From CAXXXW01 sp963665555 (GTDB lineage Bacteria; Pseudomonadota; Alphaproteobacteria; Thalassobaculales; Thalassobaculaceae), in assembly GCA_963665555.2 (NCBI GenBank), contig OY762308.1, forward strand, positions 1,860,001 through 1,924,000: a stretch of 64,000 nucleotides of DNA, written 5' to 3'. Shown piece after piece: positions 26,405-34,586 of this stretch. Position 1 is the first letter of the stretch. Each line of letters starts with the position of its first letter. The notes beneath the pieces were generated by a model. That model saw nothing but the letters and a program-made list of their open reading frames with translations. It was not told the origin of the DNA and made no database searches. Made by a program: the position numbers and the translations under genes.

Positions 26405-26495
26405 GCGCGGCGGCGACGGGCGCGATTCGGGTTGCGCCAGCCGGGCGCGCGCGCGAGGATGCGCGCGTTCGCGACACGGCAACGGGAGAGGAACC

Positions 26496-26975
26496 GTGAG
26501 GAAACTGCTTCTGGCGGCCCTGCTGTGCCTCGGCGCGGCGGGCGCCGGCGACGCGCGGGCCGGCGAGGCCGGGCCGCCCGAAACCGTCGTCGGCAAGCAC
26601 ATGGCCGCGCAGGCGATGCTGGCCGCCCATTATGTCGCGGCCGCGCTGGAGGCCGGCAAGACCGCCGCCGAGATCGACGCCGTGCTGGCCGGCATCGCGG
26701 AGCGGAGCGTGATCGGCGAGTTCTGGATCAGCGACGAATCGGGCCGGATCGCGTTTTCCAGCGCGCCGGCCCAGGGCTTCGCCTTCCCGACGGACCCGGA
26801 GGCCGGGACCCAGGCCGCCCCCTTCGCCCGCCTGCTGACCGGCGAGGCGTCGGTTGTCGCGCAGGAGGCGCGGCCGCGCGAACTGGACGGCAAGACGTTC
26901 AAATACGTGGGCGTCGCCGGGGTGGACGGCCCCCGCATCGTGCAGGTCGGCCTGCCGGCCGAAGCGCCGGAGTGA
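26496..26975 (+). CDS. Secreted cache-like sensor-domain protein
   Basis: This 159-residue protein starts with GTG at 26496 (GGGAGAGGAACC upstream). It has a signal peptide (VRKLLLAALLCLGAAGAG), cleaved near residue 22. The mature part, with HYVAAALEAGKTAAEID, IGEFWISDESGRIAFSS and YVGVAGVDGPRIVQVGL, resembles a single cache domain, the extracytoplasmic ligand-binding domain of chemoreceptors and histidine kinases. No membrane anchor or output domain follows. It sits 92 bases upstream of amtB on the same strand. A periplasmic ligand-binding role is inferred. Confidence 0.65.
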   Translation: MRKLLLAALLCLGAAGAGDARAGEAGPPETVVGKHMAAQAMLAAHYVAAALEAGKTAAEIDAVLAGIAERSVIGEFWISDESGRIAFSSAPAQGFAFPTDPEAGTQAAPFARLLTGEASVVAQEARPRELDGKTFKYVGVAGVDGPRIVQVGLPAEAPE

Positions 26976-27067
26976 TCCGGCTTGCCCGCGCGGGATTTTG
27001 CGGCCACACTCCGAACCGCGACGCGCCGCGACAGCGGCGCGCGGGGGAACCGACGGGGGTTCGAGGC

Positions 27068-28429
27068 ATGAGGAACGCACGGAACGCGGCGGGCGCCGCG
27101 GCGCTCGCGGCCGTTTTCGCCGCCGGCCTCGCGGCCTGGCCGTCCGAGGCGCGGGCGGCGGTCGCCCCGGAGACGCAGTTCGTCCTGAACAGCTTCTCCT
27201 TCCTGATCTGGGGCGCGCTGGTGATGTGGATGTGCGCCGGGTTCACGATGCTCGAATCCGGCTCCGTGCGCACCAAGAACGCCTCCGTAATCTGCCTGAA
27301 GAACATCGGCCTCTACTCGATCGCCGGGCTGGCGTTCTACGCCGTCGGCTACAACATCATGTATGTCGGCGTGGACGAGGGCGGCTGGTTCGGCTCGCTC
27401 TCGTTCGGCTACGGAACCACCGGGGCGGAGGTCGCGCTGCTCGCCGGCGAGGGCGACGCGGCGGCCGTGGTCGACAACGGCTACGCCACGATGTCGGACT
27501 GGTTCTTCCAGATGGTGTTCGTGGCGACCACCGCCTCGATCGTTTCCGGCACGCTGGCGGAGCGGGTGAAGCTGTGGTCGTTCTTCCTGTTCATCGCCGT
27601 GCTGACGGCCGTGATCTATCCGATCGTCGGGGCCTGGACCTGGGGCGGCGGCTGGCTGGCCGAGATGGGGTTCCAGGACTTCGCCGGATCGACCATCGTG
27701 CATTCGACCGGCGGCTGGGCGGCGCTGGCCGGCGCGCTGGTGGTCGGGCCGCGGCGGGGCAAGTTCCGGGCGGACGGGACGGTGAAGAACACGCCGCCCT
27801 CGAACGTGCCCGTGGTGACGCTGGGCGTGTTCATCCTCTGGCTCGGCTGGTTCGGGTTCAATGGCGGCTCGCAGCTGGCGCTGGCCGGCGCGGCCGACGC
27901 GGTGGCGATCGCCAACATCCTGTCCAACACCAACCTGGCCGCCGCCGCCGGCGTGATGGCGGCGATCGCGCTTTCCCGCCCGGTGCTGGGCCGGGTGGAC
28001 CTGCTGGCCGGGCTGAACGGCGCCATCGCCGGGCTGGTGGCGATCACCGCCGGCCCGGACATCGTGGACCACCACTGGGCCATCGTCATCGGCGCGATCG
28101 GCGGCGCGGTCGTCGTCGTCGGGATCAAGGCGATGGACGCGATGAAGATCGACGACGTGGTGGGCGCGGTGCCGGCGCACCTGTTCGCCGGCGTGTGGGG
28201 GACGATGGCGGTTTGCATCGCGGCCGGCGGCGACCCGCTGGCGCAGCTTGTCGGCGTTCTGGCCGTCGGGGCGTTCGTGTTCGTCGCGTCCTTCGCGATC
28301 TGGCTGGCGATCGACCGGACGATCGGCGCGCGCATCACGCCGCAGGTCGAGGAGCTGGGGCAGGACGTGGCGGAACTCGGGATCGAGGCCTATCCCGAAT
28401 TCGTCGTGATGCCGGACGCGGACGATTGA
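27068..28429 (+). CDS. amtB: Ammonium transporter (Amt family)
   Basis: This 453-residue inner-membrane protein has a signal-like N-terminus and about eleven membrane segments. The Amt hallmarks are WMCAGFTMLESGSVRTKN and the twin histidines of the pore, H212 (IVHSTGGWAALAGA) and H371 (VPAHLFAGVWG). Loop residues after the third segment extend the outer face. No glnK/P-II gene is adjacent, unlike the usual glnK-amtB pair. The ATG at 27068 has only a weak GAGG site. The cache-like gene just upstream may be co-expressed with it. Confidence 0.93.
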   Translation: MRNARNAAGAAALAAVFAAGLAAWPSEARAAVAPETQFVLNSFSFLIWGALVMWMCAGFTMLESGSVRTKNASVICLKNIGLYSIAGLAFYAVGYNIMYVGVDEGGWFGSLSFGYGTTGAEVALLAGEGDAAAVVDNGYATMSDWFFQMVFVATTASIVSGTLAERVKLWSFFLFIAVLTAVIYPIVGAWTWGGGWLAEMGFQDFAGSTIVHSTGGWAALAGALVVGPRRGKFRADGTVKNTPPSNVPVVTLGVFILWLGWFGFNGGSQLALAGAADAVAIANILSNTNLAAAAGVMAAIALSRPVLGRVDLLAGLNGAIAGLVAITAGPDIVDHHWAIVIGAIGGAVVVVGIKAMDAMKIDDVVGAVPAHLFAGVWGTMAVCIAAGGDPLAQLVGVLAVGAFVFVASFAIWLAIDRTIGARITPQVEELGQDVAELGIEAYPEFVVMPDADD

Positions 28430-28531
28430 CCTTCGCGCGCCGTCCGGCGCGAAAACGGGATTTGGGGCTGGCGCGGGGCCGCCGAACGCGCTATACAGCC
28501 GTCGGCCCGGAGCGCATGGGAGACGAAGGCG

Positions 28532-28870
28532 ATGGAATTGACGACCGAGCGTCAGGACGGCGTGTTGTCGGCCCGCGTCAACGGACGCATCGACGGCACC
28601 AATGTCCGCGAGTTCGAGGAGGCGATCCGGGGCGCGATCCAGAAGGACGACCGCGCGCTGATCATGGACTTCGAGGAACTGTCCTACATCAGCAGCGCGG
28701 GCTTGCGCGCGATCCTCCTCACGGCCAAGACCCTGCGCGGCCAGAACGCCCAGTTCGCGCTCTGCTCGCTGTCGAGCCAGATCCGGGAAGTGTTCGAGAT
28801 CAGCGGCTTCGACAAGATCATCGCGATCCACCCGAACCGGGGCGAGGCCCTGGCCGCCATCGGCGGCTGA
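28532..28870 (+). CDS. STAS-domain protein (anti-sigma factor antagonist family)
   Basis: This 112-residue single-domain STAS protein has VNGRIDGTNVREFEEAI, IMDFEELSYISSAGLRAIL and a C-terminal EISGFDKIIAIHPNRGEAL. The serine of the YISSAGL motif matches the site phosphorylated by anti-sigma kinases in SpoIIAA/RsbV proteins. No kinase or phosphatase partner is adjacent, so its target is unknown. It follows amtB after about 100 bases, including a possible TATACA -10 element at 28492. Confidence 0.85.
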   Translation: MELTTERQDGVLSARVNGRIDGTNVREFEEAIRGAIQKDDRALIMDFEELSYISSAGLRAILLTAKTLRGQNAQFALCSLSSQIREVFEISGFDKIIAIHPNRGEALAAIGG

Positions 28871-28896
28871 CGCCCCCGCCCCGGCCCCCGAGCTTG

Positions 28897-28915
28897 CCCC
28901 GGACTCGATCCGGGG
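28897..28915. repeat. Dispersed GC-rich palindrome, copy 1
   Basis: CCCCGGACTCGATCCGGGG is a 19-base imperfect palindrome in the short gap between the STAS gene and the restriction gene. Related copies occur at 32401, 32487 and 51498. Confidence 0.7.
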
Positions 28916-28931
28916 CCCGGACGCCGCCGCG

Positions 28932-31900
28932 ATGGCCGCCCGCGCCGGCATCGCCCCGGAGGAACTCGCGTCGCTCGCCGCGGAACTGTCGGCGCGCCCC
29001 GGCCACGAAAAAGTCCGCTCCCTCCTGCACCGGCTGCTGACGGACGGCCTCGGCGTCGAGAGCCGCGAGATCGATTTCGAGAAGCCGGCTCCCGAGGTCA
29101 ACGGCCGCATCGACGCGCTGCTCGGCCGCACCGTCTTCGAACTGAAATCCGACCTGCGCCGCGAACGGGCGGCCGCAGAATCGGCGCTGGCCCGCTACAT
29201 GGCCGACCGGGAGCGCGATTCCGGCGCGGCCTATGTCGGCGTCGCGACCGACGGGGCGGAGTGGATCGCGTATTTCCTCGAGGGCGAGGCGGTGGTCGCG
29301 GCCCAGGCCCATCGCGCCGACCCCGAAGAGCCGCGCGAATTGCTGGTCTGGCTCCAGGGCGCGGTCGCGACCGGCGACGCGCTGGCGCCGGACCCGCACA
29401 CCACCCGGCGCGAATTCGGGCGCGGCAGCCTCGCCGCGCAACGCGCGCTCAAGGAACTGGCCGGCCTCTGGGCGCGCCTGCGCGAAACGCCGGAAGCGGG
29501 GCTGAAGCGCGCGCTGTGGAGCCGCCTGCTGCGCCTCGCCTACGGGGCCGAGGCGGGCGACGACGCGCCGTTCGCGCGACACGCCGACGACGCGCTGTTC
29601 CTCCAGCATACCTATGTCGTCGTCGTCGCCAAGGCGATGGCCTGGGCGGCGGTGCACCGGACTCCGCCGACGGACCCGGCGGCGCTGCTGCGCGGGACGG
29701 CGCTTTCCGCCGCGGAAGCCGCCGACGGGGGCGAGCCGGACTTCTTCGACTGGATGCTCGCGGCCGAGGGCGGGCCGGAACTGGTCATGCGGATCGCGCG
29801 CGAGGCCTCCCGCTTCCGCCTCGACGACATCCGCGTCGACATCCTGAAGGCGCTTTACGAAAGCCTGATCGACCCGGAGACGCGCCACGACCTCGGCGAG
29901 TACTACACGCCGGACTGGCTGGCCGCCCGCATGGTCCGCGCGACGGTGGACCGGCCGCTGGAACAGCGGGTCATGGACCCGGCCTGCGGCTCCGGGACCT
30001 TCCTGTTCCACGCCGTGCGCGCGGTGCTGGCGGCGGCGGCGGAGGCGGGCCTTTCCCCGGCCGAGGGGGCGCGGCGCGCCATGGATAACGTGGCGGGGAT
30101 CGACGTGCACCCGGTCGCCGTGATCTTTGCCCGCGTCACCTACCTGCTGGCGCTGCTGCCGGCGCTCCGCGCGGGGCGCCCGGGCGCGAGAGCCCTTCCC
30201 GTCTATCTCGGCGACGCGCTGCAATGGAACCTCGCCCGCACCGGCGAGAAGGGGCGGCAGCCCGACATGCTGGCCGGCGCCGAGGCGCTGGAGATTTTCG
30301 TTCCGGGGCAGACGCTGGCCGACCCGGAACCCCGGCGGCTCGACCCGGCGACGCTGCGCTTCCCCGCCGCCGTCGCCGGCGACGCGCGCCTCTTCGACCG
30401 GCTGCTGACCACACTGATCCAGTACGGCGCGCAAGGGGTTTCGTCCGCCGACTTCGTCGCCTGGCTGCGCCGCCAGTCGCTCGACTCGGCCGAGGACATT
30501 TGCGTGCTGCGCGACACCTACGAGGCGATGCGCCGCCTGCAATCGGAGGGCCGCAACCATATCTGGGGCCATGTCGCCCGCAATCTCGCGCGCCCGGTCT
30601 GGCTGTCGAGCGAGGGCCAGAAGGCCGATGTCGTGATCGGCAACCCGCCCTGGGTCTCCTTCCGCTACATGGGAGCGGCGTACCAGCGCCGCTTCCGCGA
30701 GGAATGCGTCGCCGCGCGCCTCTGGGCCGGCGGCAAGGTGGCGACGCACCAGGACCTGTCGGCCTATTTCTACATGCGCGCGGCGCTGCTTTACATGCGC
30801 CGCGACGGGCGGATCGCGCTGGTCATGCCCTACGCCGCCATGTCGCGCCGGGCCTACGCGCCCTTCCGCAAGGGAGAGGCGGCGCGCAACGGCGAGGTCG
30901 CATTCCGCCTGCGCTTCGAGGAGGCGTGGAGTTTCGGGCCGGAGGTCTGGCCGCTCTTCCCGGTGCCGAGTTGCGTGCTGTTCGCGCGGCTGCATGACAG
31001 CGTGACCGCCGCGCCCCTGCCCGACGAAGTTCGGGATTTCGTCGGGACCCTGCCCCGGCGCGACGCCGACGAGCCGGAAGCGGACGGGAATCTGACGGAG
31101 GCGGCGATGTCGTGGCCCGAACCGGCCGTCGCGTCGAATGGATCGCCCTACCGCCGAGTCTTCCGGCAAGGCGCGATACTGGTGCCCCGGCGCCTGGTGC
31201 TGGTCGAGCCGATGCCGGCCACCGGCCTCGTCGGGCCGGATCTGGAGAATCCCGCCGTCAGGGGACGCAAGGGCAATCTGGACAAAGCGCCGTGGAACAC
31301 CGTGGAGCCGCCGAGCGGCGCGGTCGACGCGGAGTTCTTGAAACCGGTGCTGCTCGGCGAGTCTATCGCGCAGTTCCGCGTTCTGCGACCCTTTATGGCG
31401 GTTATCCCTTGGGATCGGGAAAAACGCGACCTCATGGACGCCACGACCGCCCTTCGCCGAGGCTTTCAGCATCTCTGGTCCTGGCTCGGACGAACCGAGG
31501 CGCTTTGGGACCGGCACAAGCGCAGCCGCCTTACCCTACTCGAACAATGCGACTATTACGGGAAGCTGTCGGCCCAGTTCCCGATTGCGCCGATTCGCGT
31601 CGTTTACACGGCGTCGGGAACGATTCCCGCCGCCTGTGTCGTGCGCGACGGCAATGCGATTATCGATTCCAAACTCTATTGGGCCGCGTTCGAGAAGCTC
31701 GACGAGGCACGATATATCTCCGCTGTCCTCAACAGCGAGGTCCTGCGCGCCGGCGTCGAGCGCTACCAGTCGCGCGGCCAGTGGGGCGCGCGGGATTTTC
31801 ACAAGTATGTCTTCAACCTCCCCATCCCCCGTTTCGACCGCGATTTCGCCCTGCACCGGGCGCTGGCCGGGGCGGCGGCCGAGGCGGAGAAGGCCGCGGC

Positions 31901-32027
31901 CGAGGTTGCGTTGCGCGAGGGCGAGCACTTCTCCCGCGCCCGCAAGCGCGTCCGCGCCGCGCTCGCCGAAACCGCCGCCGCCGCCCGCGTCGAAACCCTC
32001 GCCGCCGAACTCCTCGCCGACGGCTGA
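28932..32027 (+). CDS. Single-chain restriction endonuclease-DNA methyltransferase (type IIG-like)
   Basis: This 1031-residue protein joins a nuclease-like and a methyltransferase domain. Residues about 26-75 hold a PD-(D/E)XK pattern (D61, E70, K72 in GRID...FELKSD). The gamma-class N6-adenine methyltransferase follows, with DLGEYYTPDWLA, the SAM motif DPACGSGTF at 349-357 and the catalytic NPPW at 571-574. The C-terminal 350 residues end in a GRQWGARDFHKYVFNLPIPRFD-type region (seen here as SRGQWGARDFHKYV), typical of target-recognition domains. It should modify and cut DNA at one asymmetric site. The ATG at 28932 lacks a clear ribosome site. Bases about 31340-31760 are less G+C-rich than the rest. 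Confidence 0.85.
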   Translation: MAARAGIAPEELASLAAELSARPGHEKVRSLLHRLLTDGLGVESREIDFEKPAPEVNGRIDALLGRTVFELKSDLRRERAAAESALARYMADRERDSGAAYVGVATDGAEWIAYFLEGEAVVAAQAHRADPEEPRELLVWLQGAVATGDALAPDPHTTRREFGRGSLAAQRALKELAGLWARLRETPEAGLKRALWSRLLRLAYGAEAGDDAPFARHADDALFLQHTYVVVVAKAMAWAAVHRTPPTDPAALLRGTALSAAEAADGGEPDFFDWMLAAEGGPELVMRIAREASRFRLDDIRVDILKALYESLIDPETRHDLGEYYTPDWLAARMVRATVDRPLEQRVMDPACGSGTFLFHAVRAVLAAAAEAGLSPAEGARRAMDNVAGIDVHPVAVIFARVTYLLALLPALRAGRPGARALPVYLGDALQWNLARTGEKGRQPDMLAGAEALEIFVPGQTLADPEPRRLDPATLRFPAAVAGDARLFDRLLTTLIQYGAQGVSSADFVAWLRRQSLDSAEDICVLRDTYEAMRRLQSEGRNHIWGHVARNLARPVWLSSEGQKADVVIGNPPWVSFRYMGAAYQRRFREECVAARLWAGGKVATHQDLSAYFYMRAALLYMRRDGRIALVMPYAAMSRRAYAPFRKGEAARNGEVAFRLRFEEAWSFGPEVWPLFPVPSCVLFARLHDSVTAAPLPDEVRDFVGTLPRRDADEPEADGNLTEAAMSWPEPAVASNGSPYRRVFRQGAILVPRRLVLVEPMPATGLVGPDLENPAVRGRKGNLDKAPWNTVEPPSGAVDAEFLKPVLLGESIAQFRVLRPFMAVIPWDREKRDLMDATTALRRGFQHLWSWLGRTEALWDRHKRSRLTLLEQCDYYGKLSAQFPIAPIRVVYTASGTIPAACVVRDGNAIIDSKLYWAAFEKLDEARYISAVLNSEVLRAGVERYQSRGQWGARDFHKYVFNLPIPRFDRDFALHRALAGAAAEAEKAAAEVALREGEHFSRARKRVRAALAETAAAARVETLAAELLADG

Positions 32028-32120
32028 CGCCGCTTCCCGACGGCGGCGCCCCTTGAGCGGCGGGCCAATCCGCGCGAGACTGTGGTCAGGCGCGGCGCCG
32101 GCGGGAACGGAGGATCGGCC

Positions 32121-32342
32121 ATGACCGACGGGAACAAGCAGACCCCGACGCCGCGAAAAGCGGCTCCCCCGACATTCTGGGATTCGCCAACGCTGGCGGA
32201 ATTGGCGCGCGCCCAGAAAGTGGAGCCGGTGACGGACATACGCGCCCTGTACGGAACGTGGCCGGGCGAACCGGACGACGGTTTCGAGCGAACGATCGAC
32301 GACCAGCGCCGTCCCGGCCGGAAAAAGGCCGGCGGCCCGTGA
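32121..32342 (+). CDS. Small antitoxin-like protein downstream of the restriction enzyme
   Basis: This 73-residue ORF has a strong ribosome site (GGAGGATCGGCC before the ATG at 32121). The core PPTFWDSPTLAELARAQKVE followed by PVTDIRALYGTWPGEPDDGF resembles the C-terminal segment of small antitoxins paired with PIN-domain toxins, which read xSLAELAxEQGVxPVxD...WPxDE. No PIN or other toxin gene follows; the next gene on this strand is over 1 kb away. It begins 93 bases after the restriction enzyme stop and might belong to that unit. The family match is from memory. Confidence 0.6.
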   Translation: MTDGNKQTPTPRKAAPPTFWDSPTLAELARAQKVEPVTDIRALYGTWPGEPDDGFERTIDDQRRPGRKKAGGP

Positions 32343-32400
32343 CCGGCCTCGAACTCCTCGCCGGGGAGTCCGCGCCGGCGGCGGTCGCATCTTCGGCGGC

Positions 32401-32421
32401 GCCCCGGATTTAGTCCGGGGC
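32401..32421. repeat. Dispersed GC-rich palindrome, copy 2
   Basis: GCCCCGGATTTAGTCCGGGGC, a 21-base palindrome in the gap between the small ORF and the convergent BKACE gene. A partner copy lies 65 bases further on. Confidence 0.75.
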
Positions 32422-32486
32422 CTAGCGAACGCATCCGCTCGCGCTGTCGCCGAACGGGCCGGCGCCGGCGCCCCCGCCCCTCATGG

Positions 32487-32507
32487 GCCCCGGCTCGAGT
32501 CCGGGGC
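32487..32507. repeat. Dispersed GC-rich palindrome, copy 3
   Basis: GCCCCGGCTCGAGTCCGGGGC, 21 bases, a few bases before the stop of the convergent BKACE gene. Two copies in tandem between convergent genes could act as a bidirectional hairpin terminator. Confidence 0.75.
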
Positions 32508-32515
32508 GCGCCCCC

Positions 32516-33451
32516 TCAGAAGTTCACCCTGTCGCCGCCCTTCAGGCCGAGCATCGCGCGGGCCTCTTCCGGGGTCGCCACCTCCAGCGACAGGTCCTCG
32601 ACGATGCGGCGGATTTTCGCCACCTGGTCGCGGTTCGACTCCGCCAGCTTGCCCTTGGCGATGTAGAGGCTGTCCTCCATGCCGACGCGCACATTGCCGC
32701 CGAGCATCGCCGCCATCGTCACGAAGCTCATCTGGTGGCGGCCCGCCGCCAGCACCGACCAGCGGTAGTCGTCCCCGAACAGCTTGTTGGCGATGCGCCG
32801 CGCGTGCATCAGGTTCTCCTCGTCCGCGCCGACGCCGCCCAGGATGCCGAAGATCGACTGCACGAACAGCGGCGGCTCGACCAGCCCGCGGTCGAGGAAA
32901 TGCGCCAGGTTGTACAGGTGGCCGATGTCGTAGCACTCGAACTCGAACCGCACGCCGTGCCCCTCCCCCAGCTCCTTCAGGATGTATTCGATGTCCTTGA
33001 AGGTGTTGCGGAAAATGAAGTCGCGCGAGTTCTCCAGGTGCTTGCGCTCCCATTCGTGCTGGAAGTCCTGCATCTTGTCGAGGATCGGGAACAGGCCGAA
33101 ATTCATCGACCCCATGTTGAGCGAGGTCATCTCCGGGCTGGCGCGCAGCGGCGCGGCGAGGCGCTCGGCGAGGCTCATGCCGTGGCCGCCGCCGGTGGTG
33201 ATGTTCACCACCGCGTCCGTCGCCTGCTTGATGCGGGGCAGGAACTCCATGAACACGTCGGGACTCGGCGTCGGGCTGCCGTCCTTCGGATCGCGAGCGT
33301 GCAGGTGGATGATCGACGCCCCGGCCTCCCAGGCGCCGATCGACGCCTCGGCGATCTCGTCCGGCGTGATCGGCAGGTGCGGACTCATCGTCGGCGTGTG
33401 GATCGAGCCGGTGACGGCGCAGGTGATGATGACTTTGTCGGCCCCGGCCAT
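32516..33451 (-). CDS. BKACE-family beta-keto acid cleavage enzyme
   Basis: This 311-residue protein belongs to the 3-keto-5-aminohexanoate cleavage family (DUF849, BKACE). These zinc enzymes condense a beta-keto acid with acetyl-CoA to give a CoA thioester and acetoacetate. The metal histidines lie in IIHLHARDPKDGSPT, with NITTGGGHGMS and RVGMEDSLYIAKGKLAESN also conserved. Substrates in the family range from 3-keto-5-aminohexanoate to dehydrocarnitine, and the sequence does not settle which applies here. The ATG at 33451 has GGAGGAC upstream. No catabolic partner genes are adjacent. Confidence 0.9.
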   Translation of the reverse strand: MAGADKVIITCAVTGSIHTPTMSPHLPITPDEIAEASIGAWEAGASIIHLHARDPKDGSPTPSPDVFMEFLPRIKQATDAVVNITTGGGHGMSLAERLAAPLRASPEMTSLNMGSMNFGLFPILDKMQDFQHEWERKHLENSRDFIFRNTFKDIEYILKELGEGHGVRFEFECYDIGHLYNLAHFLDRGLVEPPLFVQSIFGILGGVGADEENLMHARRIANKLFGDDYRWSVLAAGRHQMSFVTMAAMLGGNVRVGMEDSLYIAKGKLAESNRDQVAKIRRIVEDLSLEVATPEEARAMLGLKGGDRVNF

Positions 33452-33596
33452 GGCGGTGTCCTCCGTTCGCGGGTTCGGGCGGGCGGCCAGCCTATCGCGT
33501 CCGCCGCCGGGTGGGAAGCGGCGCCGGCGCCCTTGAGCCGCCGGCCCCGGACGGGGTAGACCGTCGCGCGCGAACGGAGACGGGGCGGAGGGACGC

Positions 33597-34460
33597 ATGG
33601 CGCTCGACCGGGAGGCGGAGGACGATCCGGCGGGCTGGATCGCCGGGATCGCCGGGCGGGCGCGGGTCGAGGAGACCCCCGGCCCCGGCGGCCCGATGGT
33701 CTGGCGGCTGTGGGGCGGGGCGGACGGCGAGCCGCTCGCCCTGCTGCACGGCGGGCACGGGTCGTGGAACCACTGGTGCCGCAACGTGGAGCCGCTGGCC
33801 GCCGCCGGTTTCCTGGTCGCCGCCGCCGACCTTCCGGGCCTCGGCGACAGCGCCGATCCCGGCCCGCCCTACGCCGCCGATCCCATCGCCGAAACCGTGG
33901 CTTACGGCCTCTCGCGGCTGTTCGGCGACGCGCCGGTCCATATCGCCGGCTTCTCCTTCGGGGCCGTGGTCGGCGGGGCGGCGGCGGAACGGCTCGGCCC
34001 GCGCGTCGCCAGCTTCAACGCGGTCGGCGCCGCCGGCTTCGGCCCCCGCGCCCGCCGGCCGGACCGGATGCGCCGCATCGACCCCGACATGCCGGAGGCG
34101 GACCGGCGCGCGGCCGCCCGCAACAACATGGAATGGCTGATGCTGGCCGACCCGGCGAATGTCGGCGAACTCGCCGTCCACATCCAGCTTGCGAACACCG
34201 CGCGCGCCCGCACGCTCTCCCGGCCGATCTCCAACACGCCGCGGCTGCTGGACGCGCTGCCGGCGATCCTCGCGCCGGTCGCCGCGATCTGGGGCGAACG
34301 CGACCGCACCGTCCTCGGCGCGCTCGACGAACGGACCGCGCTGCTGCGCGAGGCGCGTCCCGACGCGCGGATCGACATCGTCGCGGAGGCCGGCCACTGG
34401 ACCCAGTTCGAGGCGGCGGAGCGCTACAACGAATTGCTGGCGGACGCGATCCGGGGATAG
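33597..34460 (+). CDS. Alpha/beta-fold hydrolase
   Basis: This 287-residue protein has the alpha/beta hydrolase fold. The oxyanion-side loop is LLHGGHGSWNHW, the nucleophile serine is in AGFSFGAVVGG, an acid residue is in IWGERDRTV, and the catalytic histidine is in AEAGHWTQFEA. It is similar to esterases and C-C bond hydrolases; no substrate can be named. The ATG at 33597 has GGAGGG upstream. It is divergent from the BKACE gene and reads into the MFS gene after a 126-base gap. Confidence 0.82.
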   Translation: MALDREAEDDPAGWIAGIAGRARVEETPGPGGPMVWRLWGGADGEPLALLHGGHGSWNHWCRNVEPLAAAGFLVAAADLPGLGDSADPGPPYAADPIAETVAYGLSRLFGDAPVHIAGFSFGAVVGGAAAERLGPRVASFNAVGAAGFGPRARRPDRMRRIDPDMPEADRRAAARNNMEWLMLADPANVGELAVHIQLANTARARTLSRPISNTPRLLDALPAILAPVAAIWGERDRTVLGALDERTALLREARPDARIDIVAEAGHWTQFEAAERYNELLADAIRG

Positions 34461-34586
34461 GCGCGCGGCCGCCGGGCTTGCGTCCGGGACGCCGGGCGGG
34501 CATACGGGGCGCGGCGGACGGCCCGGCGCGCGTTCCCGCGCGACGGCGCGGCCGGCCCCTCCGACGGGAACCCACGGGAGCGGGCC

